NCBI GenBank assembly: GCA_020056865.1
Contig: JAGVGX010000289.1
Coordinates: 1-13,230 of the forward strand
Length of the DNA: 13,230 nucleotides
Source of the DNA: Desulfobacterales bacterium
Lineage (GTDB): Bacteria > Desulfobacterota > Desulfobacteria > Desulfobacterales > BuS5
Direction of reading: 5' to 3'
This document shows, in pieces, positions 7,912-13,230 of this stretch. The stretch's first letter is position 1, and each line of letters starts with the position of its first letter. The position numbers and the translations under genes are program-made. The notes under the pieces are model-generated. The model saw nothing but the letters and a program-made list of their open reading frames with translations. It did no database searches and was not told the origin of the DNA.

Positions 7912-8562
7912 TTATTCTTTTTTACCCAAAGTCAAGATGCTATCGCACCAGTCTATTCCGTAAAGTTTACTCAACTGTTCGGTCAGTAAAACTTCGTTAT
8001 AACCTTCAGGATGCCTTTTTGAGTAACGAGCTATTTTAACTACATTTAAATCAGCATATTTAAAAAGCATATATAAGCTATTATATCCCCATGCAGTTCT
8101 ATGGGTTATATTGGAAATTTGTCTGATTGGGTGAGCTATATTGGGAACAGTTGCAATTAATTTTCCTTCTGATTCAAGATGTGAAGATGCTTTATACATC
8201 AATCCTATGCTCTCTTGAATATCGAGATGTTCAAGAACCTGGTTAGCTATGATTAATGAAAATTTTAAGTCGTCCGGTATGTCGTCGATTGTATTAAAAT
8301 CAAAATTTCCCTGAGGATCAGTATCTAAAGAATAATATTTTCCAGTTGTTAACTTACTACTTATAAGAGTTAAAAACACTTTTTCTTTCCCGGAGCCTAT
8401 ATCCAGAATATTACCAGATTGATAGTGTGATTCCATTTCACGATAAGGATCTTCAACAATTGGCAGATTAAAAATAGCGCCAAATTTTTCGAAACACTCT
8501 TTTAACGAATCGGAATAAAAACCATATTCGAATTTGGGACATTTTAGTCTTTCGTTATTCAT
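7912..8562 (-). CDS. Class I SAM-dependent methyltransferase
   Basis: A 216-residue enzyme that would move a methyl group from S-adenosylmethionine, most likely to a sugar of the locus glycan given the neighbours. Motif I is ILDIGSG (52-58) and the ribose-binding acid is D80 in YYSLDTDP. LIIANQVLEHL (103-113) corresponds to the motif II region, and GKLIATVPNIAHP (133-145) is the strand after it. An N-terminal cap of about 50 residues precedes the fold. In front of the ATG is GAGAAAAGG, whose AGGA core is only two bases from the start, so spacing is unusual unless the GAG 8 bases upstream is used. The 98 bases upstream are non-coding. It is not closely similar to the other methyltransferase at 10147-9593. 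Confidence 0.88.
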   Translation of the reverse strand: MNNERLKCPKFEYGFYSDSLKECFEKFGAIFNLPIVEDPYREMESHYQSGNILDIGSGKEKVFLTLISSKLTTGKYYSLDTDPQGNFDFNTIDDIPDDLKFSLIIANQVLEHLDIQESIGLMYKASSHLESEGKLIATVPNIAHPIRQISNITHRTAWGYNSLYMLFKYADLNVVKIARYSKRHPEGYNEVLLTEQLSKLYGIDWCDSILTLGKKE

Positions 8563-8660
8563 TTCCTTTTCTCGTTAATGTTATAGAAGAGATACTGCAA
8601 GAAAAATCGCAAAAATATCTTGCGAATTAATGTTATTCATATATCATCTGTCAGGCATAT
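8563..8660 (-). other. AT-rich intergenic spacer with short repeats
   Basis: A 98-base break in an otherwise tight operon. TTAATGTTAT occurs twice as a direct repeat (8575-8584 and 8627-8636). An inverted pair, GCAAGA (8597-8602) and TCTTGC (8618-8623), lies between the copies. I found no convincing promoter at standard spacing and no T-tract terminator. It could be an mRNA processing or internal regulatory element, but nothing proves this. Confidence 0.35.
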
Positions 8661-9590
8661 TTATTGATATATAAAACTCATCCATTGATCTATAACCAGT
8701 TCCCACCTCCAGTTTTCATTAATTATTCTGAGACAATCTTTCCTCATCTTCGCAAGAACTTTTCTATTTGCACTTAAGTAGTTAATAATTCGCTCAAATT
8801 CATCGATGCTTCTATTAATAATATAACCATTTATTCCATCTTCTATCAATTCAGGAATAATGCCGACTTTTGTAGAAATTGTGGGAATTCCGCATGCAGC
8901 TGCCTCAACCGGCGGCATTGGCTGACCTTCCTTAATTGAAGCTACGATTAGAACATCTATTGAATTATAGAAATTATTCATTTCTTCCTGACTAATTATG
9001 GAGTTAGACCAGTCAGCAAAATAAAACCCGACATTGCTCATTTTTTCAGATAACGGCTTAACGATATCATAAAATCCTTTTGCTCCCCCGTGATAATCCG
9101 GATTAATGTTTCCAACCCATCCGACGATAAATGAGTTGGTTTTTTTAATATCTTTTTTAAAAAAGACGTTTGTGTCAACTCCGCATCTGGTGTATTTCAT
9201 ATTCTTGACTTTCGTGTTAAATATGGTGAATAGACGCTTGCTTATTACATTTGTACTCTTTAATGAATTTAAAAATAAACATAAATCATCAGGTGGTTGG
9301 GCATCTTGTTCAGGTGTTGTTAAATTATTGTCCCAAATATTATGAGAGTGAATCCCGGTTATTATTTTTTGGGGATTTAAAAAATTGATTAGCCTAATGG
9401 CATCAATGTAATACATAGGAAAGATGACATCATATTCTTTTTCAATTTTATAATTCTCCAATAATTGTTCAGTCGTAAGAATATCAATGCTTGCAGGACA
9501 TTTCTGATAATTCCAAAATTTCTTAATGTTTTTTGCGATAATGCCAAGAGCCGTTGTAAGGATATTGGGGACTAATAATATGCGTTTCAT
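8661..9590 (-). CDS. GT4-like glycosyltransferase, compact
   Basis: A 309-residue protein, shorter than the usual 350-400 of GT4 enzymes because the N-terminal half is compact. RCGVDTNVFF (135-144) and SFIVGWVGNINPDYHGG (153-169) begin the C-terminal Rossmann domain. IKEGQPMPPVEAAACG carries a full EX7E pair, E221 and E229, for nucleotide-sugar binding. GIPTISTKVGIIPELI follows as in other family members. The acceptor half (1-130) is recognisable only by position. The start lies 2 bases after the stop of the methyltransferase gene, with only GAGAAAA as a ribosome site, so translation is probably coupled. Donor and linkage are unknown. Base composition is very low in GC (17 of 60 in the line from 9121). 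Confidence 0.87.
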   Translation of the reverse strand: MKRILLVPNILTTALGIIAKNIKKFWNYQKCPASIDILTTEQLLENYKIEKEYDVIFPMYYIDAIRLINFLNPQKIITGIHSHNIWDNNLTTPEQDAQPPDDLCLFLNSLKSTNVISKRLFTIFNTKVKNMKYTRCGVDTNVFFKKDIKKTNSFIVGWVGNINPDYHGGAKGFYDIVKPLSEKMSNVGFYFADWSNSIISQEEMNNFYNSIDVLIVASIKEGQPMPPVEAAACGIPTISTKVGIIPELIEDGINGYIINRSIDEFERIINYLSANRKVLAKMRKDCLRIINENWRWELVIDQWMSFIYQ

Positions 9591-9592
9591 TA

Positions 9593-10147
9593 TTATTTTC
9601 TCGCAACAACCAGCCAGTTCAAGGGCTCTCTTTCCTGCCCTGCAAATGTGATCTCAGCGCTTTCCCAATTTCTAAGCAAATACTTTAAACTTTGATCTGT
9701 TAGTCTCCAGTAATCCAATCCTCTCTCGAAGGGCTCACCGTGCAACCAGAAGTTAAAAGGTGTTGTTAAAAACAACATGCCGTTTTTCTTAATTATTCTA
9801 CTGAGTTCATCAAATGCTTTAAATGGATTACAGATGTGTTCCAGTACATCCGTGCAAATGATTGTATCATAAGTTTGATTTTCTATTTCCTTCATGTCCA
9901 TGATATTTGTAACAATATCTACAGTTTCAGTTCGATAAAAATCAGCTCTTGTATAATCTTCTCCATCAAGCAAATATTTACAAAACAACCAATCTCCGCT
10001 CCCAAGGTCAAGAATTTTACCTTTCATCATATGACGGTTTTCAATAATGAAATCCATTATACTAATTCTGACAAGAGTGAATAATTGCCCGGAAAATTCC
10101 GGATGTTGAAACTTTGGGTTATTCCATATTGCTCTTTGTGGGGTCAT
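9593..10147 (-). CDS. Class I SAM-dependent methyltransferase
   Basis: A 184-residue methyltransferase, short for its class. Motif I is ILDLGSG (45-51), DTIICTDVLEHICNPF (94-109) is the motif II region, and NGMLFLTTPFNFWLHG (122-137) the closing strand. DYWRLTDQSLKYLL (145-158) resembles the W-x-LT segment of methyltransferases from surface-polysaccharide loci. It probably methylates a sugar of the locus glycan. Its first 29 bases overlap the 3' end of the GT4 gene at 11138-10119 in another frame. The start is fixed by a strong ribosome site inside that gene, and the stop is 2 bases before the next start. This tight packing indicates one transcript. Confidence 0.9.
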   Translation of the reverse strand: MTPQRAIWNNPKFQHPEFSGQLFTLVRISIMDFIIENRHMMKGKILDLGSGDWLFCKYLLDGEDYTRADFYRTETVDIVTNIMDMKEIENQTYDTIICTDVLEHICNPFKAFDELSRIIKKNGMLFLTTPFNFWLHGEPFERGLDYWRLTDQSLKYLLRNWESAEITFAGQEREPLNWLVVARK

Positions 10148-11138
10148 TTTGCATCACCTCATAATATTCGTTGTATAATCTTTGCAGATTAAACTTTTCT
10201 ACCGCTCTTTTTCTGGCATTGATTTTATATTCATCAAGATTTGCAGCTATTTCTTCAAGGGCCTTGCAGCAGTCTTCAGCGAAAGCTTCACTGTAATCCC
10301 ACTTTTTATGATTGGTCACCACTTTCCCGCCATTCCCTATCAACTCAGCTTGCCCCCCCCAGCTTCCGCAAACAACAGGAATTCCGCAGCTTAATGCTTC
10401 TATTACAGAATTGGGACACGCATCGCCCTGAACTGGGTGTAGCATGATATCGGATAATTGAAGATATTCCAGTAACTTGCGATTGTCCATATGAGGAATA
10501 TATATAACCCTGTCAGAATACTTGGATTCAGATATTTTGTTTAATTCAGATTTGCACTCGTTATCTATGCTGCCAACAAAAATCAACTTGGCTTTTAACG
10601 GCAAACGTTTAAGAATCCCAAAAGGTATATTAATGCGAAAATTTCTTCTTAAAGAGCCAGTGCAAATTATATAAATATAATCATCTTTAGTTTTGATTTC
10701 GGGAATATTCTTTGCAGGCTTAAAAAACTCTATATCAGTTGCATTGTAAATTATTCGATAGTTTTTAGGTTCGAATTCAAGCGTGCCGCAAATGGTTTCT
10801 TTTGACCAGATGCTTTGAAAAATAATCTGTTCTATATGGGGCAATATGTTTTTAACTGCCTCATTATAAGCAACTCCGGGATTTGGTTCGTTCATCTGCC
10901 TATAAAACTCCGGAATATAAACTCCTGCAATTCTGTATAATGAAATTATTTTGTTATCCTTACAAAATTGAATTTGGGATAAATCCGGAGGAGATATGGA
11001 CCATAATGCTGCATTACAACTTTCTGTAAGATGTAAAGATAAATTATGTTTATTTTTTGAAAATATTTCATAAAATCTTGTGGCAAAAATTGATGGACCG
11101 CCTATTGAACCTGGTGAAAAATTTAAAAATATATTCAT
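10119..11138 (-). CDS. GT4 family glycosyltransferase
   Basis: A 339-residue GT-B enzyme and the first gene of the AT-rich run. MNIFLNFSPGSIGGPSIF at the N-terminus has the GG loop. IIYNATDIEFF (129-139) takes the place of the usual NG(I/V)D motif. IICTGSLRRNF (157-167) starts the C-terminal domain, and GDACPNSVIEALSCG gives a D-x7-E variant of EX7E, D239 and E247. EALSCGIPVV is almost the same as in domain 2 of the giant protein, which has EALSCGVPIV. The ATG has only a weak GAAAG in front. The 212-base gap upstream is the most likely place for the operon promoter. Donor and linkage are unknown. Confidence 0.9.
   Translation of the reverse strand: MNIFLNFSPGSIGGPSIFATRFYEIFSKNKHNLSLHLTESCNAALWSISPPDLSQIQFCKDNKIISLYRIAGVYIPEFYRQMNEPNPGVAYNEAVKNILPHIEQIIFQSIWSKETICGTLEFEPKNYRIIYNATDIEFFKPAKNIPEIKTKDDYIYIICTGSLRRNFRINIPFGILKRLPLKAKLIFVGSIDNECKSELNKISESKYSDRVIYIPHMDNRKLLEYLQLSDIMLHPVQGDACPNSVIEALSCGIPVVCGSWGGQAELIGNGGKVVTNHKKWDYSEAFAEDCCKALEEIAANLDEYKINARKRAVEKFNLQRLYNEYYEVMQNDPTKSNME
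10154..10160 (-). promoter_or_regulatory. Ribosome binding site inside upstream gene
   Basis: GAGGTGA on the minus strand, 6 bases before the ATG at 10147. It lies within the last codons of the GT4 gene and confirms that the 29-base overlap is real and not a mis-called start. Confidence 0.75.
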
Positions 11139-11350
11139 TTTACTTTCAATAAAATCTACACTGCGGTAAAAATGTTTTGTAAGAATTTAGTCTTTCAACA
11201 GTCTGTTGCTTCTTCACTTCCCATTCTTCCATCCATATCATCTACAACTCTCAATCATCCTCCTTCAAGCAATCCGCAAAATTCTTTCAGTCTGCGAATT
11301 CTTTGATAGCTGAGAGAGTTTCTTCCGCCTGCTTAATTCTATAAGTGCAG
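11139..11350. other. Intergenic region upstream of the GT4-led operon
   Basis: No intact gene is visible. On the minus strand a weak promoter-like pair, TACAAA and TAGATT, is spaced by 17 bases shortly before the GT4 start, with only 3 of 6 and 4 of 6 consensus matches. CAACAG-A-CTGTTG forms a small inverted repeat further upstream. Just after the nucleotidyltransferase stop, the minus strand encodes TYRIKQAEETLSAIKEFAD before a stop (11346-11287). This recalls the first helix of HEPN-type proteins, so a decayed partner gene is possible but weakly supported. Confidence 0.3.
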
Positions 11351-11815
11351 TTAAAATCTATTGTATCGGCCACTCAGAACAAAGTTAAATACATGTGATA
11401 ACAAAGCATGGTGCATGTCTTGTTTAATAGGTGCAAAATGATCAAAAATCAATTGATTACATTTGGCCCAGGCGCATTCGATAAAAAAAGAATGCCTTAA
11501 TAATGAAAAAGCCGGAAGAGATAGATTAAATTCTGATCGGTCAAAAATTGAACTGGTGACGAGATGATCCAGTCGTATAGAAGTGATGAAAGGGAAAATC
11601 CAAGCTGCACGGATTAAACCTTCTCTCAGATCCGGGTCGGTGAAAAAATCGCTTGTGCCGTGTGAAAAATAAACGGCAATATCAACATCGCTTAGAGGCT
11701 GCATGTCCTCTTTTGACGCTGATCCAAAAAGATATGAGAATACACCTCTGTCACGATGCTTTTCGAATACAGGCAAAACGGCTTCTTGTAACCTATTAAA
11801 ATTTAAAGCTGTCAT
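11351..11815 (-). CDS. MNT-type nucleotidyltransferase (MntA-like), apparently without partner
   Basis: A 154-residue protein of the DNA polymerase beta-like MNT superfamily. The signature GS-x10-DxD is exact: G31 S32, then D43 and D45 in SDVDIAVYF. RLDHLV (D83) fits the third acidic residue. The tail, FAPIKQDMHHALLSHVFNF, fits the conserved C-terminal region in which an aromatic and proline precede a helix. In type VII MntA-HepT systems, MntA adenylylates and neutralises the HEPN ribonuclease HepT (established knowledge). No intact HEPN gene flanks this one, so it may be an orphan antitoxin or have another role. The ATG has no clear ribosome site. It appears unrelated to glycan synthesis and lies beside a repeat element, consistent with a separate acquisition. 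Confidence 0.8.
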   Translation of the reverse strand: MTALNFNRLQEAVLPVFEKHRDRGVFSYLFGSASKEDMQPLSDVDIAVYFSHGTSDFFTDPDLREGLIRAAWIFPFITSIRLDHLVTSSIFDRSEFNLSLPAFSLLRHSFFIECAWAKCNQLIFDHFAPIKQDMHHALLSHVFNFVLSGRYNRF

Positions 11816-11860
11816 AGTTTAATTTTAAGGTTCTCATAATAATCTGTACATTTTTAGAGG

Positions 11861-12005
11861 CGTCATTCCTGCATGTTTTTAGCGGGAATCCAGTTGTTTC
11901 TATCCTCTGTCATGCACGAAATTTCCCCGCTTACAACCTGCGGGGACTGGCTTAATCGGGCCCCCCGTTCTTTAGCGTCCGGATTCCTGCCTTCGCAGGA
12001 ATGAC
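11861..12005. repeat. Dispersed hairpin-rich repeat element (REP/dRS3-like architecture)
   Basis: The ends are an 11-base inverted repeat, GTCATTCCTGC (11862-11872) and GCAGGAATGAC (11995-12005). Three hairpins lie within. The first pairs ATTCCTGC (11865-11872) with GCGGGAAT (11882-11889), with one G-T pair. The second pairs TCCCCGC (11924-11930) with GCGGGGA (11940-11946) around a 9-base loop. The third pairs ATTCCTGC (11983-11990) with GCAGGAAT (11995-12002) around CTTC. The last has the same 6-8-6 layout as Neisseria dRS3 repeats. GTCATTCC-type palindromes are widespread dispersed repeats in bacteria (from memory). It is not followed by a T tract, so it is not a typical terminator. Confidence 0.75.
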
Positions 12006-12175
12006 AACTTACGAAACAATAATTTGTTAGTTCTCATTCTAATTCTTTATATGCTGTTCAGGAAAAATCGTTTTGAACAGATGTATGTCTTATAATAAAT
12101 TGCACAGGCTTGTTTAATCAAGAAGTTTGCGGGGGGCGGATGCAAAGGGTCAGGGTCTATATTCTTGACTTTTCA
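12006..12175. other. Non-coding stretch between repeat element and sulfotransferase gene
   Basis: No gene or RNA is recognised. TATAAT occurs at 12091-12096 on the plus strand, but the nearest TTGAAC is only 12 bases upstream, so it is not a credible promoter. The segment AAAGGGTCAGGGTCTATATT followed by CTTGAC (near 12147-12172) resembles the edge of a dispersed mobile repeat, which I cannot confirm here. Confidence 0.3.
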
Positions 12176-12997
12176 TCATTGGATTTTAACATGTTTCTGT
12201 AACAGACACCTTCTGTAAAAATCATTCAGTTTGGAGTTAAAATCAGGAGTTTCCTGCATACGTTTTCCAATTATTGCTTTTGTCTCAAGGTAAAGCATAA
12301 GATCCCAGTGATTGGAAGCCAGCATCGCATCCAGCGCTTCGAGACCGAGCGCGTCCAATATGGCCCTCACCCGGGGCTCCAGTATTTTCTCTCCTGAAAG
12401 CGTTATATTGTGTCCGGCATAAGAGAGGTCAATGTCCGGATAATAAGGCCTCAAGGCCTCTTCAAAAAGCGCCAGGCTCTCATCATAATAATCTGCAAGG
12501 CCCAGTAAAGGCATACTTCTGATACGGTCTGATACAAGTTTAAACTCTTTTTCATTTATATCCTGGGGGTATCCTTCCGTACAGAAACGGGTCTGGAAAT
12601 TATTTATAATTTCATTTCTCCCGGATGTGATCTGCTGTAAAATATATTTCTGGAACGAGATCTTTTTGACCCCGGCATCATCGGATAAAGGCGCCTCATG
12701 TTTCCGTTCATGGAGATAAATCGATCCAAGCCGGTCTACGGGATGTCGAAGTATAATTGCAGGCAGCAGCTTTACATGCTGAATTTCAGGAAGCGGGAAT
12801 CTTATATGATGGCTTGAAAGCGCTTTCAGGTTTGGATTTTCACTGATAAAAGGGCCCAGGTATGCGGCGCCTCTTTTCATCTTTTCAGCATCCCGGTGCA
12901 CAAGAAAAGAATCTCCAAAATTATTCTTCAGACCGGTGTCGAATGTATGTCCGGCATTTTTAAATATATGACAATGAATGATTACATTTCTCATCAT
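12176..12997 (-). CDS. Sulfotransferase family protein (PAPS-dependent)
   Basis: A 273-residue protein that would transfer sulfate from PAPS to a hydroxyl of a carbohydrate or other acceptor. HCHIFKNAGHTF (8-19) matches the 5'-phosphosulfate loop of carbohydrate sulfotransferases (H-x-PK-x-AG-T), with K13 as the key lysine. Phenylalanine and asparagine replace the usual Pro and Thr. LRHPVDRLGSIYLH (83-96) is the 3'-phosphate binding segment, with R84 and S92. NNFQTRF (132-138) matches a later conserved N-x-QTR segment. Length suits the family. Two adjacent ATGs (12997 and 12994) could serve as start, and no strong ribosome site is seen. It lies 7 bases after the upstream gene. GC content is clearly higher than in the GT run (35 of 60 in the line from 12301). 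Confidence 0.85.
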   Translation of the reverse strand: MMRNVIIHCHIFKNAGHTFDTGLKNNFGDSFLVHRDAEKMKRGAAYLGPFISENPNLKALSSHHIRFPLPEIQHVKLLPAIILRHPVDRLGSIYLHERKHEAPLSDDAGVKKISFQKYILQQITSGRNEIINNFQTRFCTEGYPQDINEKEFKLVSDRIRSMPLLGLADYYDESLALFEEALRPYYPDIDLSYAGHNITLSGEKILEPRVRAILDALGLEALDAMLASNHWDLMLYLETKAIIGKRMQETPDFNSKLNDFYRRCLLQKHVKIQ

Positions 12998-13004
12998 AGG
13001 AAAT

Positions 13005-13230
13005 TCATACGTTCAGGTTTTGAATCGTGTTCATAATTAATAATAAATTCTCCTTGCTTATTAAGCAAGGAGAATTTATTTCTTCCAGCACCTTCTGCAT
13101 AACCTCATCCCAGTCTTTCTTTCCCAATTCCTTATGCTTGAATATTTTCATATCCTCATACCACGGACTGTAGTCCATATCCATATGCCATCTCCATTCA
13201 GCATAAGGAGGATGCAATAACCAGGTCTTC
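13005..13230 (-). CDS. C-terminal tail of a TPR-type glycosyltransferase-like protein, 5'-truncated
   Basis: The frame stays open to the window edge: KTWLL precedes the only nearby start-like codon (TTG at 13217), so this is the end of a longer gene. AEWRWHMDMDYSPWYEDMKI followed by FKHKELGKKDWDEVMQKV resembles the conserved C-terminal end of bacterial TPR-containing glycosyltransferases, where W-x-x-D-x-x-SPWYPS-x-x-x-F-x-Q precedes GDWD-x-V-x-x-V (recalled from the family). That match is suggestive, not proven, as the catalytic part is outside. The family pattern appears to end near LEEI. The remaining 22 or so residues are encoded across and after a perfect palindrome. Stop is at 13007-13005, 7 bases before the sulfotransferase start. 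Confidence 0.6.
   Translation of the reverse strand, partial: KTWLLHPPYAEWRWHMDMDYSPWYEDMKIFKHKELGKKDWDEVMQKVLEEINSPCLISKENLLLIMNTIQNLNV
13042..13080. repeat. Perfect 19-bp inverted repeat with 1-base centre
   Basis: Left arm AATAAATTCTCCTTGCTTA (13042-13060) and right arm TAAGCAAGGAGAATTTATT (13062-13080) are exact reverse complements around a single T. It lies within the coding frame of the truncated upstream gene, close to its stop. No T tract follows on either strand, so it is not a classic terminator, although the transcript would fold into a strong stem-loop. Confidence 0.9.

Noticed and set aside
11983..12002. Hairpin as a rho-independent terminator
   Set aside because: No T tract follows on either strand, and the hairpin is part of a larger repeat with terminal inverted repeats.
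12073..12096. TTGAAC and TATAAT as a plus-strand promoter
   Set aside because: The spacer is 12 bases instead of 16-18, and no plus-strand gene follows.
13005..13217. A complete small gene starting at TTG 13217
   Set aside because: The frame is open upstream to the window edge, and the sequence resembles the end of a large family, so it is a truncated gene.
1..13230. CRISPR array, tRNA or rRNA genes
   Set aside because: No regularly spaced repeats, cloverleaf-like segments or rRNA-like conserved sequence were seen on either strand.

Overview
The window is almost entirely minus-strand coding sequence for glycan assembly. It looks like a Gram-negative, environmental bacterium: cell-surface polysaccharide or protein-glycosylation genes of mixed base composition, a dispersed inverted repeat of the GTCATTCC type, and a MntA-like nucleotidyltransferase. 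A Nitrospirota or Desulfobacterota member would fit, but this is only an impression from gene style.

Transcription runs from high to low coordinates. At the right edge (13230-13005) is the C-terminal tail of a large protein whose closing motif resembles TPR-type glycosyltransferases. A PAPS-dependent sulfotransferase-like gene follows (12997-12176). A 360-base non-coding stretch with a hairpin-rich repeat separates it from a lone MNT-type nucleotidyltransferase (11815-11351). After a further 212-base gap comes a tight run of six AT-rich enzymes: GT4 (11138-10119), SAM methyltransferase (10147-9593, overlapping the previous gene by 29 bases), GT4 (9590-8661), SAM methyltransferase (8562-7912), GT2-like (7894-7025) and GT4 (7012-5963).

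The main object is at the left. One open reading frame starts at 5927 and runs without a stop to base 1, so at least 1975 codons are present and the C-terminus lies outside the window. I read seven successive catalytic-type domains in it: GT2, GT4, GT2, class I methyltransferase, GT2, GT4, and a further GT2-like domain that is cut off. Short Asn-, Gln- or Ser-rich linkers separate several of them. It looks like a single-polypeptide glycan assembly line, preceded in the same operon by free-standing versions of the same three enzyme types.

Together the genes suggest cytoplasmic synthesis of a methylated, possibly sulfated, complex oligosaccharide. No flippase, polymerase, exporter or nucleotide-sugar biosynthesis gene is visible, so export and the acceptor are unknown. 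Base composition is mosaic. Sampled 60-base lines are about 28-35% GC in the six-gene run and often in the first third of the giant ORF. Sampled lines in the rest of the giant ORF are about 38-53%, and one in the sulfotransferase gene is about 58%.
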